Both the position numbers and the translations under genes were made by a program. Below the pieces are notes generated by a model. The model was not told the DNA's origin, made no database searches, and saw only the letters and a list, made by a program, of their open reading frames with translations. Below are positions 22,611 to 31,624 of a stretch of DNA of 35,357 nt, piece after piece. Each line of letters opens with the position of its first letter. Within the stretch, counting starts at the first letter, position 1. The stretch comes from Cryobacterium sp. Y11. Lineage in GTDB: Bacteria; Actinomycetota; Actinomycetes; Actinomycetales; Microbacteriaceae. Location: positions 1-35,357 of the forward strand of contig NZ_PJJO01000039.1 of the NCBI RefSeq assembly GCF_002929535.1, given 5' to 3'.

Positions 22611-24306
22611 GGGGCACCACCGATCCGATCGCGGGCAGGACCGGGATGGCCGCGGCCTCGATCTTCGCTTTGAGGGTCTTGTCCCTGAACCACGGCACGG
22701 TGTGAACCATGACGGGGCGGGACTTGGAGTTGAACACAATCGCTCGCCACTCCGGCAGGGAGGCCAGAGTGGCAACGTCCATTGTGTTCACCTTCCGGGT
22801 GTTGGTCGAGGTGGACATAGCGCCGTCACGGCCGGTGGAGCTGCCATAGGTGATTTCGTCGTGTTCTCCGATCAGCGCCGCGATCGTTTTGAGGAACTCG
22901 TCATCCAGGACGCCGCCGCCAAAGACCCGGTTGGATGCGGCGTCCCAGAGAGTGCCCCAGCCGTCGCGGCCGAACGCGTCGATTCCTTGGGCGCGCGACT
23001 GGAAATAGGTGTTCATGATGATGCCCATGGAGCCGTAATACGAGTACACCGAGGGCAGCTCGGGCCACTTCACGATGTTTGCGCACTCATCCAGCTCGAT
23101 CACCAGAGGTACGTCCAGGCGGCCGCCGTTGGTCTCGGCGGCGCGCTGCGCGGTCTTGCAAATCGCACGGACGAGAGCAGTCAAGAGTGCCCCGCCGGAG
23201 CCCTCACCATCCTTGGACAGCAAAACGAGAGTGTCGGTGCTTCTGATGAACGCGGCCGGGTCGAAGCGGCGCACTCCTTCGGCCGAGGTCCAGGCCAGCA
23301 GCTCGTCATCGGCCAGGGCGGACGCCATGCGCTGCGCCGTCGCGTACGCGCTGCCGCGGGTCTTGTCTGGCCACAGCAAAATGCCGGCCATAAAGTCGGC
23401 CGGCCCGGTCTTGTTGTGGTGGCTGAGAATGTCCACGACCTCGTCGCCCTGTGCGCGGGAGAGCCAGGAGAACACTTGAGAGAGCGGTTGACCGTCCAGT
23501 TTGGCCGCCAGGAAGAAGTAGGCCAGCATGTCGCGGCCGGCTGTGTCGAACTGGGCATCCCCGCCCCGGTCGGAGCCCTTCTTGGTGGAGGCCTCGAAGA
23601 TCGCCGCCAGCTCTTTCGCGTCGGCCGCGTTTTCGATGTAGTCCAAAGGGTTAAACACGAAATCGGGGGTGAAGTCTCGCCGGTATATCCGGTTCGGGTC
23701 GAAGATGAATGCTCGGCCGCGGTCCTTTCGGCCGGCTAATGTTTCGCGGATGCCGTCAACCTTGTTTGAGGTCATGATCGCGGCTCCTGGTGCCTCGATC
23801 ATGTGCCGGATGACGATGCCGGAGGTTTTGCCGCGTCCGGGCCCGAACACATACACGCCTAGCTCACGCCATCCCTGCAGTACCCATTTCTTTGTTCCGA
23901 TCAGCCGGCCGACGCTCTGCCCCGCCGGCAGGGACTCGGCGCGCGGGTGGAGCTGCGCGGCTTCCTTGGTGCGTGCTTTTTTCCGCAGAACCGCGGACTG
24001 CTTTCGGGTGGCCATGTGCGCGATTGCGGCGTTTCCGCGCTTGTTCGCGGCCCGTCGTGCCATCCAGGCCATGAACCCGACGAACACGGCCAGGGCGAGA
24101 ATCACGGCGACGACAGAGGCCCCGGTCGCTGCCGGCGGCCAGGGTGCACCCCGGAGGGTCATATCGCCCAGCAGGGTAAAGAAATTCCAGGAGTAGGTGT
24201 GTCCGGTGGGGGTGATCGCCGCGCCGACGTGCACCGCGAGATAGAGCCCGCCCAGCAGCAGCGCTCCCAGACCGGCTGTCAGCCACTTGGTTTTGGTGTC
24301 GTTCAT
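22603..24306 (-). CDS. traG: VirD4/TraG-type coupling ATPase
   Basis: A 567-residue type IV coupling protein that brings the relaxase-DNA complex to the secretion channel. Two N-terminal membrane helices (about residues 9-30 and 55-80), Walker A YVFGPGRGKTSGIVI (about 147-161), the DGIRETLAGRKDRGRAFIFD segment, Walker B PLVIELDECANI (about 400), and the arginine-finger region FQSRAQGIDAFG fit the VirD4 family. AAGGGG before ATG 24306 gives the ribosome binding site. Its stop overlaps the DUF4913 start, and it follows the 145-residue gene by 14 bases. Confidence 0.95.
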   Translation of the reverse strand: MNDTKTKWLTAGLGALLLGGLYLAVHVGAAITPTGHTYSWNFFTLLGDMTLRGAPWPPAATGASVVAVILALAVFVGFMAWMARRAANKRGNAAIAHMATRKQSAVLRKKARTKEAAQLHPRAESLPAGQSVGRLIGTKKWVLQGWRELGVYVFGPGRGKTSGIVIRHMIEAPGAAIMTSNKVDGIRETLAGRKDRGRAFIFDPNRIYRRDFTPDFVFNPLDYIENAADAKELAAIFEASTKKGSDRGGDAQFDTAGRDMLAYFFLAAKLDGQPLSQVFSWLSRAQGDEVVDILSHHNKTGPADFMAGILLWPDKTRGSAYATAQRMASALADDELLAWTSAEGVRRFDPAAFIRSTDTLVLLSKDGEGSGGALLTALVRAICKTAQRAAETNGGRLDVPLVIELDECANIVKWPELPSVYSYYGSMGIIMNTYFQSRAQGIDAFGRDGWGTLWDAASNRVFGGGVLDDEFLKTIAALIGEHDEITYGSSTGRDGAMSTSTNTRKVNTMDVATLASLPEWRAIVFNSKSRPVMVHTVPWFRDKTLKAKIEAAAIPVLPAIGSVVPRG

Positions 24307-24320
24307 AGGTGACCCCTTCG

Positions 24321-24758
24321 TTACGCGGTTTTAAGTCGGTGCAGGATCGAGCGCGCAATCCGCGCTTCGTCGTCGGCTCCCGCGAACCGTTCAGCGATCG
24401 ACATATCAACGCCGACCATCACCGCCATTTCTGACGGCATGACTCGGCTATCAGCTAGGCGCTGCAGCAGCGCGTAACGTTCGGGCCGGGTGGTCACGTC
24501 ATAGGTTTTGGCGACCCGGTAGGCCTCGTGTAGCCAGTCCAGGACCGAGCGAACGGCGCATACGTCACCGTCAATGTCCACGCCTTCGAGCCGGTAGCTC
24601 ACGGCCACCAGCTCGGTCGTGACAGTTGCCAGCTCGTCGCGGTGCCGGCGCAGCGCGACGTCTAGCCAGAGGTCCACGGTTACGACGTCGTGCGCCGCGT
24701 TAATGACGGTCCACTCTTCGTTAGCGAGATTGGCGATCGACGTTGTTTCGGCGGGCAT
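24321..24758 (-). CDS. Hypothetical conjugation-operon protein
   Basis: A 145-residue protein starting at ATG 24758, which overlaps the previous TGA (ATGA), so it is translationally coupled to the transglycosylase gene. It is largely helical (RRHRDELATVTTELVAVSYR, then DGDVCAVRSVLDWLHEAYRV, then RYALLQRLADSRVMPSEMAV) and acidic, with no membrane segment. A cytoplasmic helper of the coupling protein is possible from its position; no family is recognised. Confidence 0.7.
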   Translation of the reverse strand: MPAETTSIANLANEEWTVINAAHDVVTVDLWLDVALRRHRDELATVTTELVAVSYRLEGVDIDGDVCAVRSVLDWLHEAYRVAKTYDVTTRPERYALLQRLADSRVMPSEMAVMVGVDMSIAERFAGADDEARIARSILHRLKTA

Positions 24759-25828
24759 CAGACACCCGTTTTCAGTGACCCGGTGAAGGCGGGATCGACC
24801 TGCAGGTGAATGTGGTTGCAGCTGTCGTTGAACTGATTCAGTCCGGCAAAATCGATCGAGGTGCCGGCGTCTGAGCGGCACTGCACTTGCCCGGTAGCGG
24901 AGCCCTCAGGCATCAGGGGCGCGAGGATATTCAGGAGCTTGATCGCGTTAGCGTCCGCTCCCGTTGTCGGTGTGCGGTCTAGGGAGAAGAAGTCCACCGC
25001 GTGGCCGCCGCCGTTAGCCCAGTGGGAGCTATTCGGGTTGCCGAGGTACTGGTCGGTGCACAACCGGTTTATGTCGGAGATTCCGACGCTGCCAAACGTG
25101 TTGACGGCAATGGTGATGATCTGCAAAATGGCCAGGTTGATTCCGCAGTTCTCGTGAACCTCACCAGCGGCGATCCAACGGATTTCTCTCAGGTGGTCCG
25201 GTGCAATCCCGGTGATGTTGCCCGCGTCGATTTTCACGACCAGGTCGGCCGCGAGCTGCTGCGCGTTGCCCTCCGTCGCTGTCGCGGCGCATGCAGCGTC
25301 ACCGCCTACGAGAGCGGCAACAACGGATTTAGCTGGGGCGTAGTACGGCGCGTAGTGGTCGGGGTCCGCGTTGATCTGTACGGCGTGAGCCGCTGCGGTG
25401 GGCGTGAGCGTCTCCCAGTTCGGGATCTTTACCAGGCGTTGAAAGAAGAACCCGGCCGACACGGTTGGGTTCAGGCGTTGCGCGAGAGTGCCCCAGGTGT
25501 CGCGCTGCTGGAACAGGCCTCGAGAGTCGGGCCCTGCCAGGTCTCCGTATTCGATGTTGCGTAGGCCAGATTCGCCCATGGACGTCATCACGGCCAACGT
25601 TTGGCCTTTCACGTTCACGCCCGCGGCCGCGCCTGCTGTGATGATCGCGGCGGCGTTGACGAGCTGGTCGCCGGAATAGCCGGCTACAGGTTCCAGGTCG
25701 GCCACGGTGGCCGGGCTGATGGTGGCCGCCACCGCGCATGAGTTTTTACCGCCGCCGGTGACGAACACGATGCCGGTAAAGGCGAATACCAGCACGATCA
25801 GAAGGGCTACGCCCCCGAGCTTTCCCAT
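24758..25828 (-). CDS. Lytic transglycosylase-like wall hydrolase of the conjugation system
   Basis: A 356-residue exported protein. A membrane helix at residues 5-27 (LGGVALLIVLVFAFTGIVFV) anchors it. Residues 50-170 resemble a lysozyme-like domain (AVMTSMGESGLRNIEYGDLA with the catalytic-type Glu, then SRGLFQQRDTWGT and PTAAAHAVQINADPDHYAPY). The C-terminal part has GGGHAVDFFSL and NHIHLQVDP, a His-rich arrangement that recalls D-Ala-D-Ala or M15-type peptidases. Such enzymes open the cell wall for the pilus or channel. ATG 25828 has GGAGGGG upstream; the longer open frame is not supported. Confidence 0.85.
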   Translation of the reverse strand: MGKLGGVALLIVLVFAFTGIVFVTGGGKNSCAVAATISPATVADLEPVAGYSGDQLVNAAAIITAGAAAGVNVKGQTLAVMTSMGESGLRNIEYGDLAGPDSRGLFQQRDTWGTLAQRLNPTVSAGFFFQRLVKIPNWETLTPTAAAHAVQINADPDHYAPYYAPAKSVVAALVGGDAACAATATEGNAQQLAADLVVKIDAGNITGIAPDHLREIRWIAAGEVHENCGINLAILQIITIAVNTFGSVGISDINRLCTDQYLGNPNSSHWANGGGHAVDFFSLDRTPTTGADANAIKLLNILAPLMPEGSATGQVQCRSDAGTSIDFAGLNQFNDSCNHIHLQVDPAFTGSLKTGV

Positions 25829-25845
25829 ACTGTTCCCCTCCCCGG

Positions 25846-27375
25846 TTACGCCGTCGCCGCGCCGGCTGCCATAGCCTCGTCGGTGTTGGTCACGTCGATT
25901 TCCCAATCGGAGCGGATGTGGCGCATATGCGTTTCCGGGTTGGAACCGTACTTGAACACGCAGTTTCCGGGGTTCAGGTCCATCAGCGTCTCCGCGGTAT
26001 CCGGGGCGAAGTTGAACGTCTGAGTGACCCACCGGGCGTCCTCGTCGCGGTCCTGCCGGAATGCGTACACCGTCTGCGCTTCCTGGACGACGGTGTAGCC
26101 GGGGCTGTCTTCGGGAATGTCGGTGCCCTTGTGCATCACGAACACGTTGGAGATACCCAGCCCTCGGGAGAGCTTCTGGTTGGCCTTGACTAGGCGAGCA
26201 GAGGGCCCACCGATCATGTGCCAGCCCTCTTCATAGATAACGTTGGTGATGTACCCGCGTTCATGGCGCAGACGGCCCATCAGCCACATATTGCCAATTG
26301 CCATAACCGTGGGAACCGCGGGCCCGTCGTCGGGGAGCTGGGACACGTCGAACGTTGTCAGCTTGTGTGCCAGGTCAACGTTTCGGCTGGTCTCGCCGTC
26401 GAATACTCCGGCGTAGGTTTCCAGCAGGTTTTCCAGGCCGAAGCGGATCGATAAGCCCGCTTGGTGGAATCGTTCTTTGGCCAGGTCCGAAAGGTTCTGA
26501 TCCGCCGGAACGTCGCCCAGGTGCGGCAGCAAATCCGCCGTGGTGGCCGCGCGGGTGGTGTTCGCCGCTTCTCTCTCCGCAAACAGGTTCTGCAGCGCGT
26601 AGCGGGTCGCTTTTTCTTCCCACTCGGACGCGGGCAGATCGTTGCGTGCAATGCGCGCAACGGCGTTGATAAGCAACATCTGGCCCTGCAGGCCGGTGCC
26701 TTGAGCGATAAGCGGGTCCATCAGGTTCAGTCGGGTGCCGGAGCCGTCCGGGTCGAATCGCAGGGGTTCTGCGCCCAGCCGGCGGGCCACGGCCGAATAT
26801 TCGCCCTCGCCGCCCTGGTCCTTCTTGTCAAACACCACCGCGCGGTGATTGCGCAGCAGCAGCGGGCGCATGACAAGCACCGTTTTGGTGAATGAGGACT
26901 TGCCAGAACCGACCGTGCCCAAAACCAGTACGTTAGGGCTGGTGATGCGCCGCGGCGTCATGTTGTACGCAGTCGGAGCATCGTGGCAGATCATCGTCGA
27001 CGAGAGATTGTCTGTCCCGTTGACGACTCCCTCAATCCCGGTTGGGGCACCGATGATGCCCGTATTGAGAATCTCGGCCTGTCGTGTCGTTGTCGGTGCT
27101 CCGGCCAGCGACGGGGCGTACCAGCCGCGGGCGGCCGCTGAGGGCGACGAGCGCAGCCGGGAGCCGGGCAGGCTGAATGGCGTCACGTCCAGAGGCGCAT
27201 GGCTTTCATCCGTTGCCGCGCTCTCGGTACCGGTCAGCGCCGGGGCCAAAGCCTCCGGCGGGACGAAGATTTTCAGGAATGGAATCTTGGCCAGGCGCGG
27301 CTGCCGGCGCGGCATATCCACGTTTTCGACGGCGGCAGGTGCGGCCGGCTTGGTCTTGATGCGGGTGTTGCTCAT
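25846..27375 (-). CDS. VirB4-type conjugation ATPase
   Basis: A 509-residue ATPase of the VirB4/TraC class that powers the secretion channel. Walker A is VLGTVGSGKSSFTKTVL (about residues 150-166), with RAVVFDKKDQGGEGEYSAVA after it. The Walker B region is TNVIYEEGWHMIGGP (about 370-385), where the acidic pair is EE, and VFMHKGTDIPEDS follows. It overlaps the SCO6880 gene by four bases (ATGA). It is shorter than many VirB4 proteins because the N-terminal domain is reduced; this role may be taken by the SCO6880 protein. Confidence 0.93.
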   Translation of the reverse strand: MSNTRIKTKPAAPAAVENVDMPRRQPRLAKIPFLKIFVPPEALAPALTGTESAATDESHAPLDVTPFSLPGSRLRSSPSAAARGWYAPSLAGAPTTTRQAEILNTGIIGAPTGIEGVVNGTDNLSSTMICHDAPTAYNMTPRRITSPNVLVLGTVGSGKSSFTKTVLVMRPLLLRNHRAVVFDKKDQGGEGEYSAVARRLGAEPLRFDPDGSGTRLNLMDPLIAQGTGLQGQMLLINAVARIARNDLPASEWEEKATRYALQNLFAEREAANTTRAATTADLLPHLGDVPADQNLSDLAKERFHQAGLSIRFGLENLLETYAGVFDGETSRNVDLAHKLTTFDVSQLPDDGPAVPTVMAIGNMWLMGRLRHERGYITNVIYEEGWHMIGGPSARLVKANQKLSRGLGISNVFVMHKGTDIPEDSPGYTVVQEAQTVYAFRQDRDEDARWVTQTFNFAPDTAETLMDLNPGNCVFKYGSNPETHMRHIRSDWEIDVTNTDEAMAAGAATA

Positions 27376-29081
27376 GAGATTGCTTCTTTCTCGCTCCGGC
27401 CGGCCAGGCGGCCAATGAAGCGGGTTGCGAAGGAGGCCGAGTCTGCGCGGAGCCCGCGCCCGATGGGCCAGGTGCTGCCGGAGGCGGCGGCTTGATAGGA
27501 GTCCTGCCAGTCCAGATGGTCGATGCCTAAACCGGTGGAGCAGGCTTCTTCGAGCTGCCGTGAGGCTTGCGCGAGCTCGTCGCGGCTGCCGGCGGAAATG
27601 GTGATGTAACCGACCCAGGAAACGCCGTGGTGGTGCGAGCCGGCGGACAGGTCCGCGGCACGGCGCTGCGCGGCCGACATTCGAGTGGTTGATTCGTCGG
27701 CGACCAGACGGCCCTTCTCCTGGTCGGCCACGACGCCGGCCATATCGCGCACCACGTCAGCGCGTGCGGCGGCTTTAGCCTGGCCCGCGGGGATCAAGTG
27801 CAGGTGGAACGAAACCGTGCGGACACAGGTGAGTTCCCGCCCGATGAGCAGGTCCAAGCTCCACAGCGGGGACCGGCCGGCAACGGCTAGGTTCTCCCCA
27901 TGGATCGCGGCGGTACGGTGCCACCAGGTCACCGCCGGAGCGTTCTCGTCTGACTCGCCCGGGTGCACGAAAGTGGGATCGACACTCTCGACCACATGCG
28001 CCGAGAACTCGTCATGCGAGGCCAACCCGAACTGTGTTGGTTCGACCTGGCGCACCAGGTCAATGGGCATGCTCGGGTTTTGCTGGTGAATGATCAGTGC
28101 GGCAGTCTGCTTGGCCGTCAACGCGACCACGTCACCCTCACGAGCCTCTGTCAGACCGCGCACGGTCGCCCGGATTTCATCGTTCATCAGAGCCCGCCAG
28201 GCGTCACGACCCTTACCGAACTTCGCGGCCGCATCCGTGAACTGCTGGTTCAGCGGCCAGGACACGACGACGTAATGCCGCTGCACCATGGCGTCAGCGC
28301 TGGCCCGGCGGATGACCTGGTCATAGGACCTGGTCTGCGCGTAGAAGGATTCCCGCTGCGCGTCGGTCCACGGCTCCTCAGCCGATTCGGTCTCTAGGCG
28401 ATTGGTCACCCAGAGTTGCTGCCGCGCCGAGTCGGGCGGCAGCACGCGAGTGAGTGGCTGAATGTCGCTGATGAGCGAGGCCGGCGAGGCCCGGCGACCC
28501 AGGAACCGCCCCCAGGCTGCAGAGGCCCGCATGAGAGATTGTGCGGTCTCCATCCCCCGGAGCTGCCCGGAGACGCTGAACGCGACCGAGAGGTAGGGCT
28601 GCTGCCCAATCGGAGCATGCCAGGCGATACCCGGCAGGTTGGATGCGTACTGCAGCCAGCCCATCCCGTCGGCGCCGTCTGGGTTAGCCCGCATCTGGCC
28701 CAACGCGCGGGACGCGGCGGCTTTCTCCGGCTTGGTGCCGACCGTGGCAAGCTGCTGCAGTCGTCCCCACTCCTCATCGTCGTACGGGGTGTACACGTCC
28801 GTGCCGAGGCGCTTGCGTGAGCGCCACCGGGAGCGCTTAGCCCGGCGCTGCAGGATGGTACCGCGGTGCGTGCGCGCGGTAACAAGCATCGTCGCCGCGG
28901 CACCGCCGGCAGCGATCAGCAGCACGGCCAGGGAACTGGTCAGCGCCATGCCAACAACGCCGAAAATGACGAACGCTGCCAAACCAATTGTGCGGCCCTT
29001 CGAGGACGTACCGCCGAAGAAGGACCGGTGACCAGACTCGCCGCCGAGGTAACGAATCGCGGTTTCCTTGGTGTTACTCAT
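27372..29081 (-). CDS. SCO6880-family conjugation membrane protein
   Basis: A 569-residue protein of the SCO6880 family, characteristic of actinobacterial conjugative elements. Two membrane helices lie at about residues 30-68 (IGLAAFVIFGVVGMALTSSL and AVLLIAAGGAAATML). A long cytoplasmic part includes QPYLSVAFSVSGQLRGMETA, RSYDQVIRRASADAMVQRHY and VGYITISAGSRDELAQASRQ. It resembles the N-terminal region of VirB4 proteins joined to VirB3-like helices and probably forms the channel base with the VirB4 ATPase encoded next. ATGA overlaps on both sides show tight co-translation. Confidence 0.9.
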   Translation of the reverse strand: MSNTKETAIRYLGGESGHRSFFGGTSSKGRTIGLAAFVIFGVVGMALTSSLAVLLIAAGGAAATMLVTARTHRGTILQRRAKRSRWRSRKRLGTDVYTPYDDEEWGRLQQLATVGTKPEKAAASRALGQMRANPDGADGMGWLQYASNLPGIAWHAPIGQQPYLSVAFSVSGQLRGMETAQSLMRASAAWGRFLGRRASPASLISDIQPLTRVLPPDSARQQLWVTNRLETESAEEPWTDAQRESFYAQTRSYDQVIRRASADAMVQRHYVVVSWPLNQQFTDAAAKFGKGRDAWRALMNDEIRATVRGLTEAREGDVVALTAKQTAALIIHQQNPSMPIDLVRQVEPTQFGLASHDEFSAHVVESVDPTFVHPGESDENAPAVTWWHRTAAIHGENLAVAGRSPLWSLDLLIGRELTCVRTVSFHLHLIPAGQAKAAARADVVRDMAGVVADQEKGRLVADESTTRMSAAQRRAADLSAGSHHHGVSWVGYITISAGSRDELAQASRQLEEACSTGLGIDHLDWQDSYQAAASGSTWPIGRGLRADSASFATRFIGRLAGRSEKEAIS

Positions 29082-30547
29082 GAGGTCGAGTCCTTCCCGT
29101 AGTGGTTTTCTTGGTCATCGACTGGTTCGGCCGCGGCTGCGCCCACAGAGTCAGAGACCTTCTTCGTGGCGTTACCGGCTGCCATAGCGCCGGCCACGAT
29201 CATTGTTGGGATGCCGATAGCGGCACCAACACCCGTTGAGGACTCGGCAGCGCCGGCGGCCGCCGCACCCTCCGCGGCAGTAGCCGCCGTGGCTCCCCTA
29301 GCAGCTGCGCCACCGCTTGCCGCTCCCCCGCCTGCAGCGCCGCCCTTGGTGGCCGCGGTGATCGATGAGCTAGCGTCCTCGGATTCAGCGCCAGCCCCAC
29401 CGGAACTGCCGGCCGGGCTGGACATTCCAGCGCTAGACGACGCGGAGCCAGCCCCACCGCTGCGAGCAGCCCCGCCACTATCGGGCTGTGAGCTAGACCC
29501 AGAGTCACTGACTCTCGCATCGGCCTGCTGCATAGAACTAGAACCGATGTTGCCTCCGCGAGAAGGAGCCCCGCCACTGCCACCCATGGGCAGAACCGGT
29601 GCGAACTTCGTTAGCAGCACAGGCGAGAGCCCCGCGATCAACAGCGACAGGATCGACACCACCAGCGTTACCGTGCGTTCCAGTGTGGCGTCCCCATCGA
29701 ACACATTGATGGTGCTTGACACCATCGAATAGGCGATCGCGAGCATGAAGAACAGCAGCGGGTGAGACGCCAGGATGCCAAACCACAGGTAGGCAATCTT
29801 CAACCCGAAGGAGCGCTTTGTCGGGTCAACGATCCAGACCAACCCGAGGGGGAAGAGGACCCCCGAGAAGTACAGCGTGATGAGTTGCACGATGAGGATC
29901 AGCACCACGATCAAGAGGCCAATAATCATGAAGATCATCAGAATGATTCCCACGATCGCGCCGCCGGCCAGGCCCGCGCCGTTGTCGTCGTGGCTTAACA
30001 TCTCGGAGAACTTCTCCACGATGGTTTGCGCGGACGTATTGATTCCCCAGCTGATGAGCGAGTCCGACAGTGCGCCGAAGAACTGCACCAGAATCGCACC
30101 CACGGCCGGGCCAAACGCTGCGCCGATAAGGAACAGTGGCGCGTAGAGTCCCAGCGATTCCGCCAGGTCCCGACCCGACTGCTGCCCGCGGGCGGTGCGG
30201 ACGAACTGCGGGATGAGCAGAGCAGCAAGCACGAACACGGCCAGGCCGAAACTGATTCGGTAGGAGCTGATAAACCAATCAGCCGTCAAATCAGGCAGGG
30301 TTGCATGCGTGATCGCGGGCAGCACATCATCGGCCAGGCCCTTAGCGCCGTCCTGCAACATCTGGAAAGAGTTGCCGGCCGGATCAGACCAGAAGTCTGC
30401 GAAACCGTTGGCTGTTTCTACAGCACCACCTACGGCATCCCCAACACCCCCAAAGAAGTCACCGACTGCACCAACGGCATCTTCGAGGCCGCCGTTTACG
30501 TCGTCATTCAGGCACTCCACGGGTGTTACACAAGGCTTCTCAGCCAT
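29078..30547 (-). CDS. VirB6/TrbL-like polytopic membrane protein
   Basis: A 489-residue protein. After a soluble N-terminus (EKPCVTPVECLNDDVN, about 100 residues) there are five or more membrane helices between residues 105 and 315 (RISFGLAVFVLAALLIPQF, GAIVGIILMIFMIIGLLIVV, LIVQLITLYFSGVLFPLGLV and others). The last 160 residues are low-complexity Gly/Ser/Ala with short helices. This is the pattern of VirB6/TrbL channel proteins. ATG 30547 overlaps the preceding stop (TAATG). A three-codon longer start exists but is less likely. Confidence 0.88.
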   Translation of the reverse strand: MAEKPCVTPVECLNDDVNGGLEDAVGAVGDFFGGVGDAVGGAVETANGFADFWSDPAGNSFQMLQDGAKGLADDVLPAITHATLPDLTADWFISSYRISFGLAVFVLAALLIPQFVRTARGQQSGRDLAESLGLYAPLFLIGAAFGPAVGAILVQFFGALSDSLISWGINTSAQTIVEKFSEMLSHDDNGAGLAGGAIVGIILMIFMIIGLLIVVLILIVQLITLYFSGVLFPLGLVWIVDPTKRSFGLKIAYLWFGILASHPLLFFMLAIAYSMVSSTINVFDGDATLERTVTLVVSILSLLIAGLSPVLLTKFAPVLPMGGSGGAPSRGGNIGSSSMQQADARVSDSGSSSQPDSGGAARSGGAGSASSSAGMSSPAGSSGGAGAESEDASSSITAATKGGAAGGGAASGGAAARGATAATAAEGAAAAGAAESSTGVGAAIGIPTMIVAGAMAAGNATKKVSDSVGAAAAEPVDDQENHYGKDSTS

Positions 30548-31254
30548 TAGCAACCGCCCGTGTACCTGGTGCCGCCTGCAGTTAGCAAGTCTTGGTCCGG
30601 GCTGATCCCTGACTCAACGTGCCAAGCGTCGTTCTCCCACACCATTACGAAACCGCCCACGCCGACCTCAGTTGGGCTGAGAGCCCCGTCAATGACGTAC
30701 CCGGCCGCGAGGGAGACGATGATCCGATCAGGGGTCGAATCTTCCGACACCCGCCATAGCCCGTTTGTGGATGACATGTGGAAGGGGGTCCCCGCCGCGA
30801 CCTTGCCGCCGGTCGGGTCGTCCCCGACAGCTTCAAAGCTTGTGGAGAGTTGCTTGAAGCTGTCCGGCGCGTTGCTGCCGATGACGCCGCGACTGACCGC
30901 GTCTAGCTGGTCAGCGGGTGCGTAGGGGTACTGCCAGTAGAACCGGTAGAAGGACGTAGCGACTTCGACCGCTCCGAAGGTGGTGTGCCCCGCCGCTTTC
31001 TGCGCATCACTCACCATCAGGGCGTTGCGGTCCTGGCCGCCGAGGCAGCCGGTGGGCGCAACGTCGTCGCCCGCGCCGGAGCTTCCCCCATCAGCGGGTG
31101 CGGATGCGCTCGGTTCGCTCGACGCCACTGCAGTGGGTTCACCACCTGGTTGGGCGGACGAGTAGATGATTCCGCCGGCCACCGCGACGACGACCACGGC
31201 TGCGCCGATGACATAGGGCCACCGGCTACGGCCGGCTTTGGTGTACATACGCAT
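30547..31254 (-). CDS. Membrane-anchored T4SS component (VirB8-like position)
   Basis: A 235-residue bitopic protein: a basic N-terminus, membrane helix WPYVIGAAVVVVAVAGGIIY (about residues 12-31), a Ser/Ala/Pro linker, and an outside domain from about residue 66 with two cysteines (C69, C235) and strands such as GAVEVATSFYRFYWQYPYAP and VGVGGFVMVWENDAWHVESG. A single helix followed by a compact outside domain is the VirB8/TcpC arrangement; this identification is by topology and operon position only. AGGAGGCGCAGC precedes the ATG. Confidence 0.72.
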   Translation of the reverse strand: MRMYTKAGRSRWPYVIGAAVVVVAVAGGIIYSSAQPGGEPTAVASSEPSASAPADGGSSGAGDDVAPTGCLGGQDRNALMVSDAQKAAGHTTFGAVEVATSFYRFYWQYPYAPADQLDAVSRGVIGSNAPDSFKQLSTSFEAVGDDPTGGKVAAGTPFHMSSTNGLWRVSEDSTPDRIIVSLAAGYVIDGALSPTEVGVGGFVMVWENDAWHVESGISPDQDLLTAGGTRYTGGC

Positions 31255-31278
31255 GCTGCGCCTCCTAGGGGTTGGCAG

Positions 31279-31611
31279 TTAGCCGACGAAACTGAGGATC
31301 GCGCCGACGATCAGCGCGAGAGCGGCGAGGCCGGCTAGAGAGACGCCAGCCCACAGGGCTTTTTTGCGGCCCTGAGCGTGCTGCTGCGGGTTCGGATTGG
31401 AGTCACTGGAAGCGCCGGCCATGGCCACGAGACCCAACGCCAGGTAGACGATGGAGATCAGGATCGCGATTCCCCAAATCGCGGTGATGAGCTTCTGCCA
31501 CAGTTCAGTGAACTCAGTTCCGCCGAACGAGAAGTCGGGGACAAGCCCGTCGAGGGGGTTATCAATGGCCAGGGGCAGCCGCGAGATGGCGGAGAGAATC
31601 AGATCGTTCAT
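31279..31611 (-). CDS. Small two-helix membrane protein (VirB2-like)
   Basis: A 110-residue protein with two membrane helices (LITAIWGIAILISIVYLALG and AGLAALALIVGAILSFVG) joined by a polar basic loop (SNPNPQQHAQGRKKAL). Small two-helix proteins early in type IV secretion operons are usually pilin-like VirB2 or VirB3 proteins. There is no clear signal peptide. AAAGG lies eight bases before ATG 31611. Confidence 0.72.
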   Translation of the reverse strand: MNDLILSAISRLPLAIDNPLDGLVPDFSFGGTEFTELWQKLITAIWGIAILISIVYLALGLVAMAGASSDSNPNPQQHAQGRKKALWAGVSLAGLAALALIVGAILSFVG

Positions 31612-31624
31612 TGGTGTGGGCCTT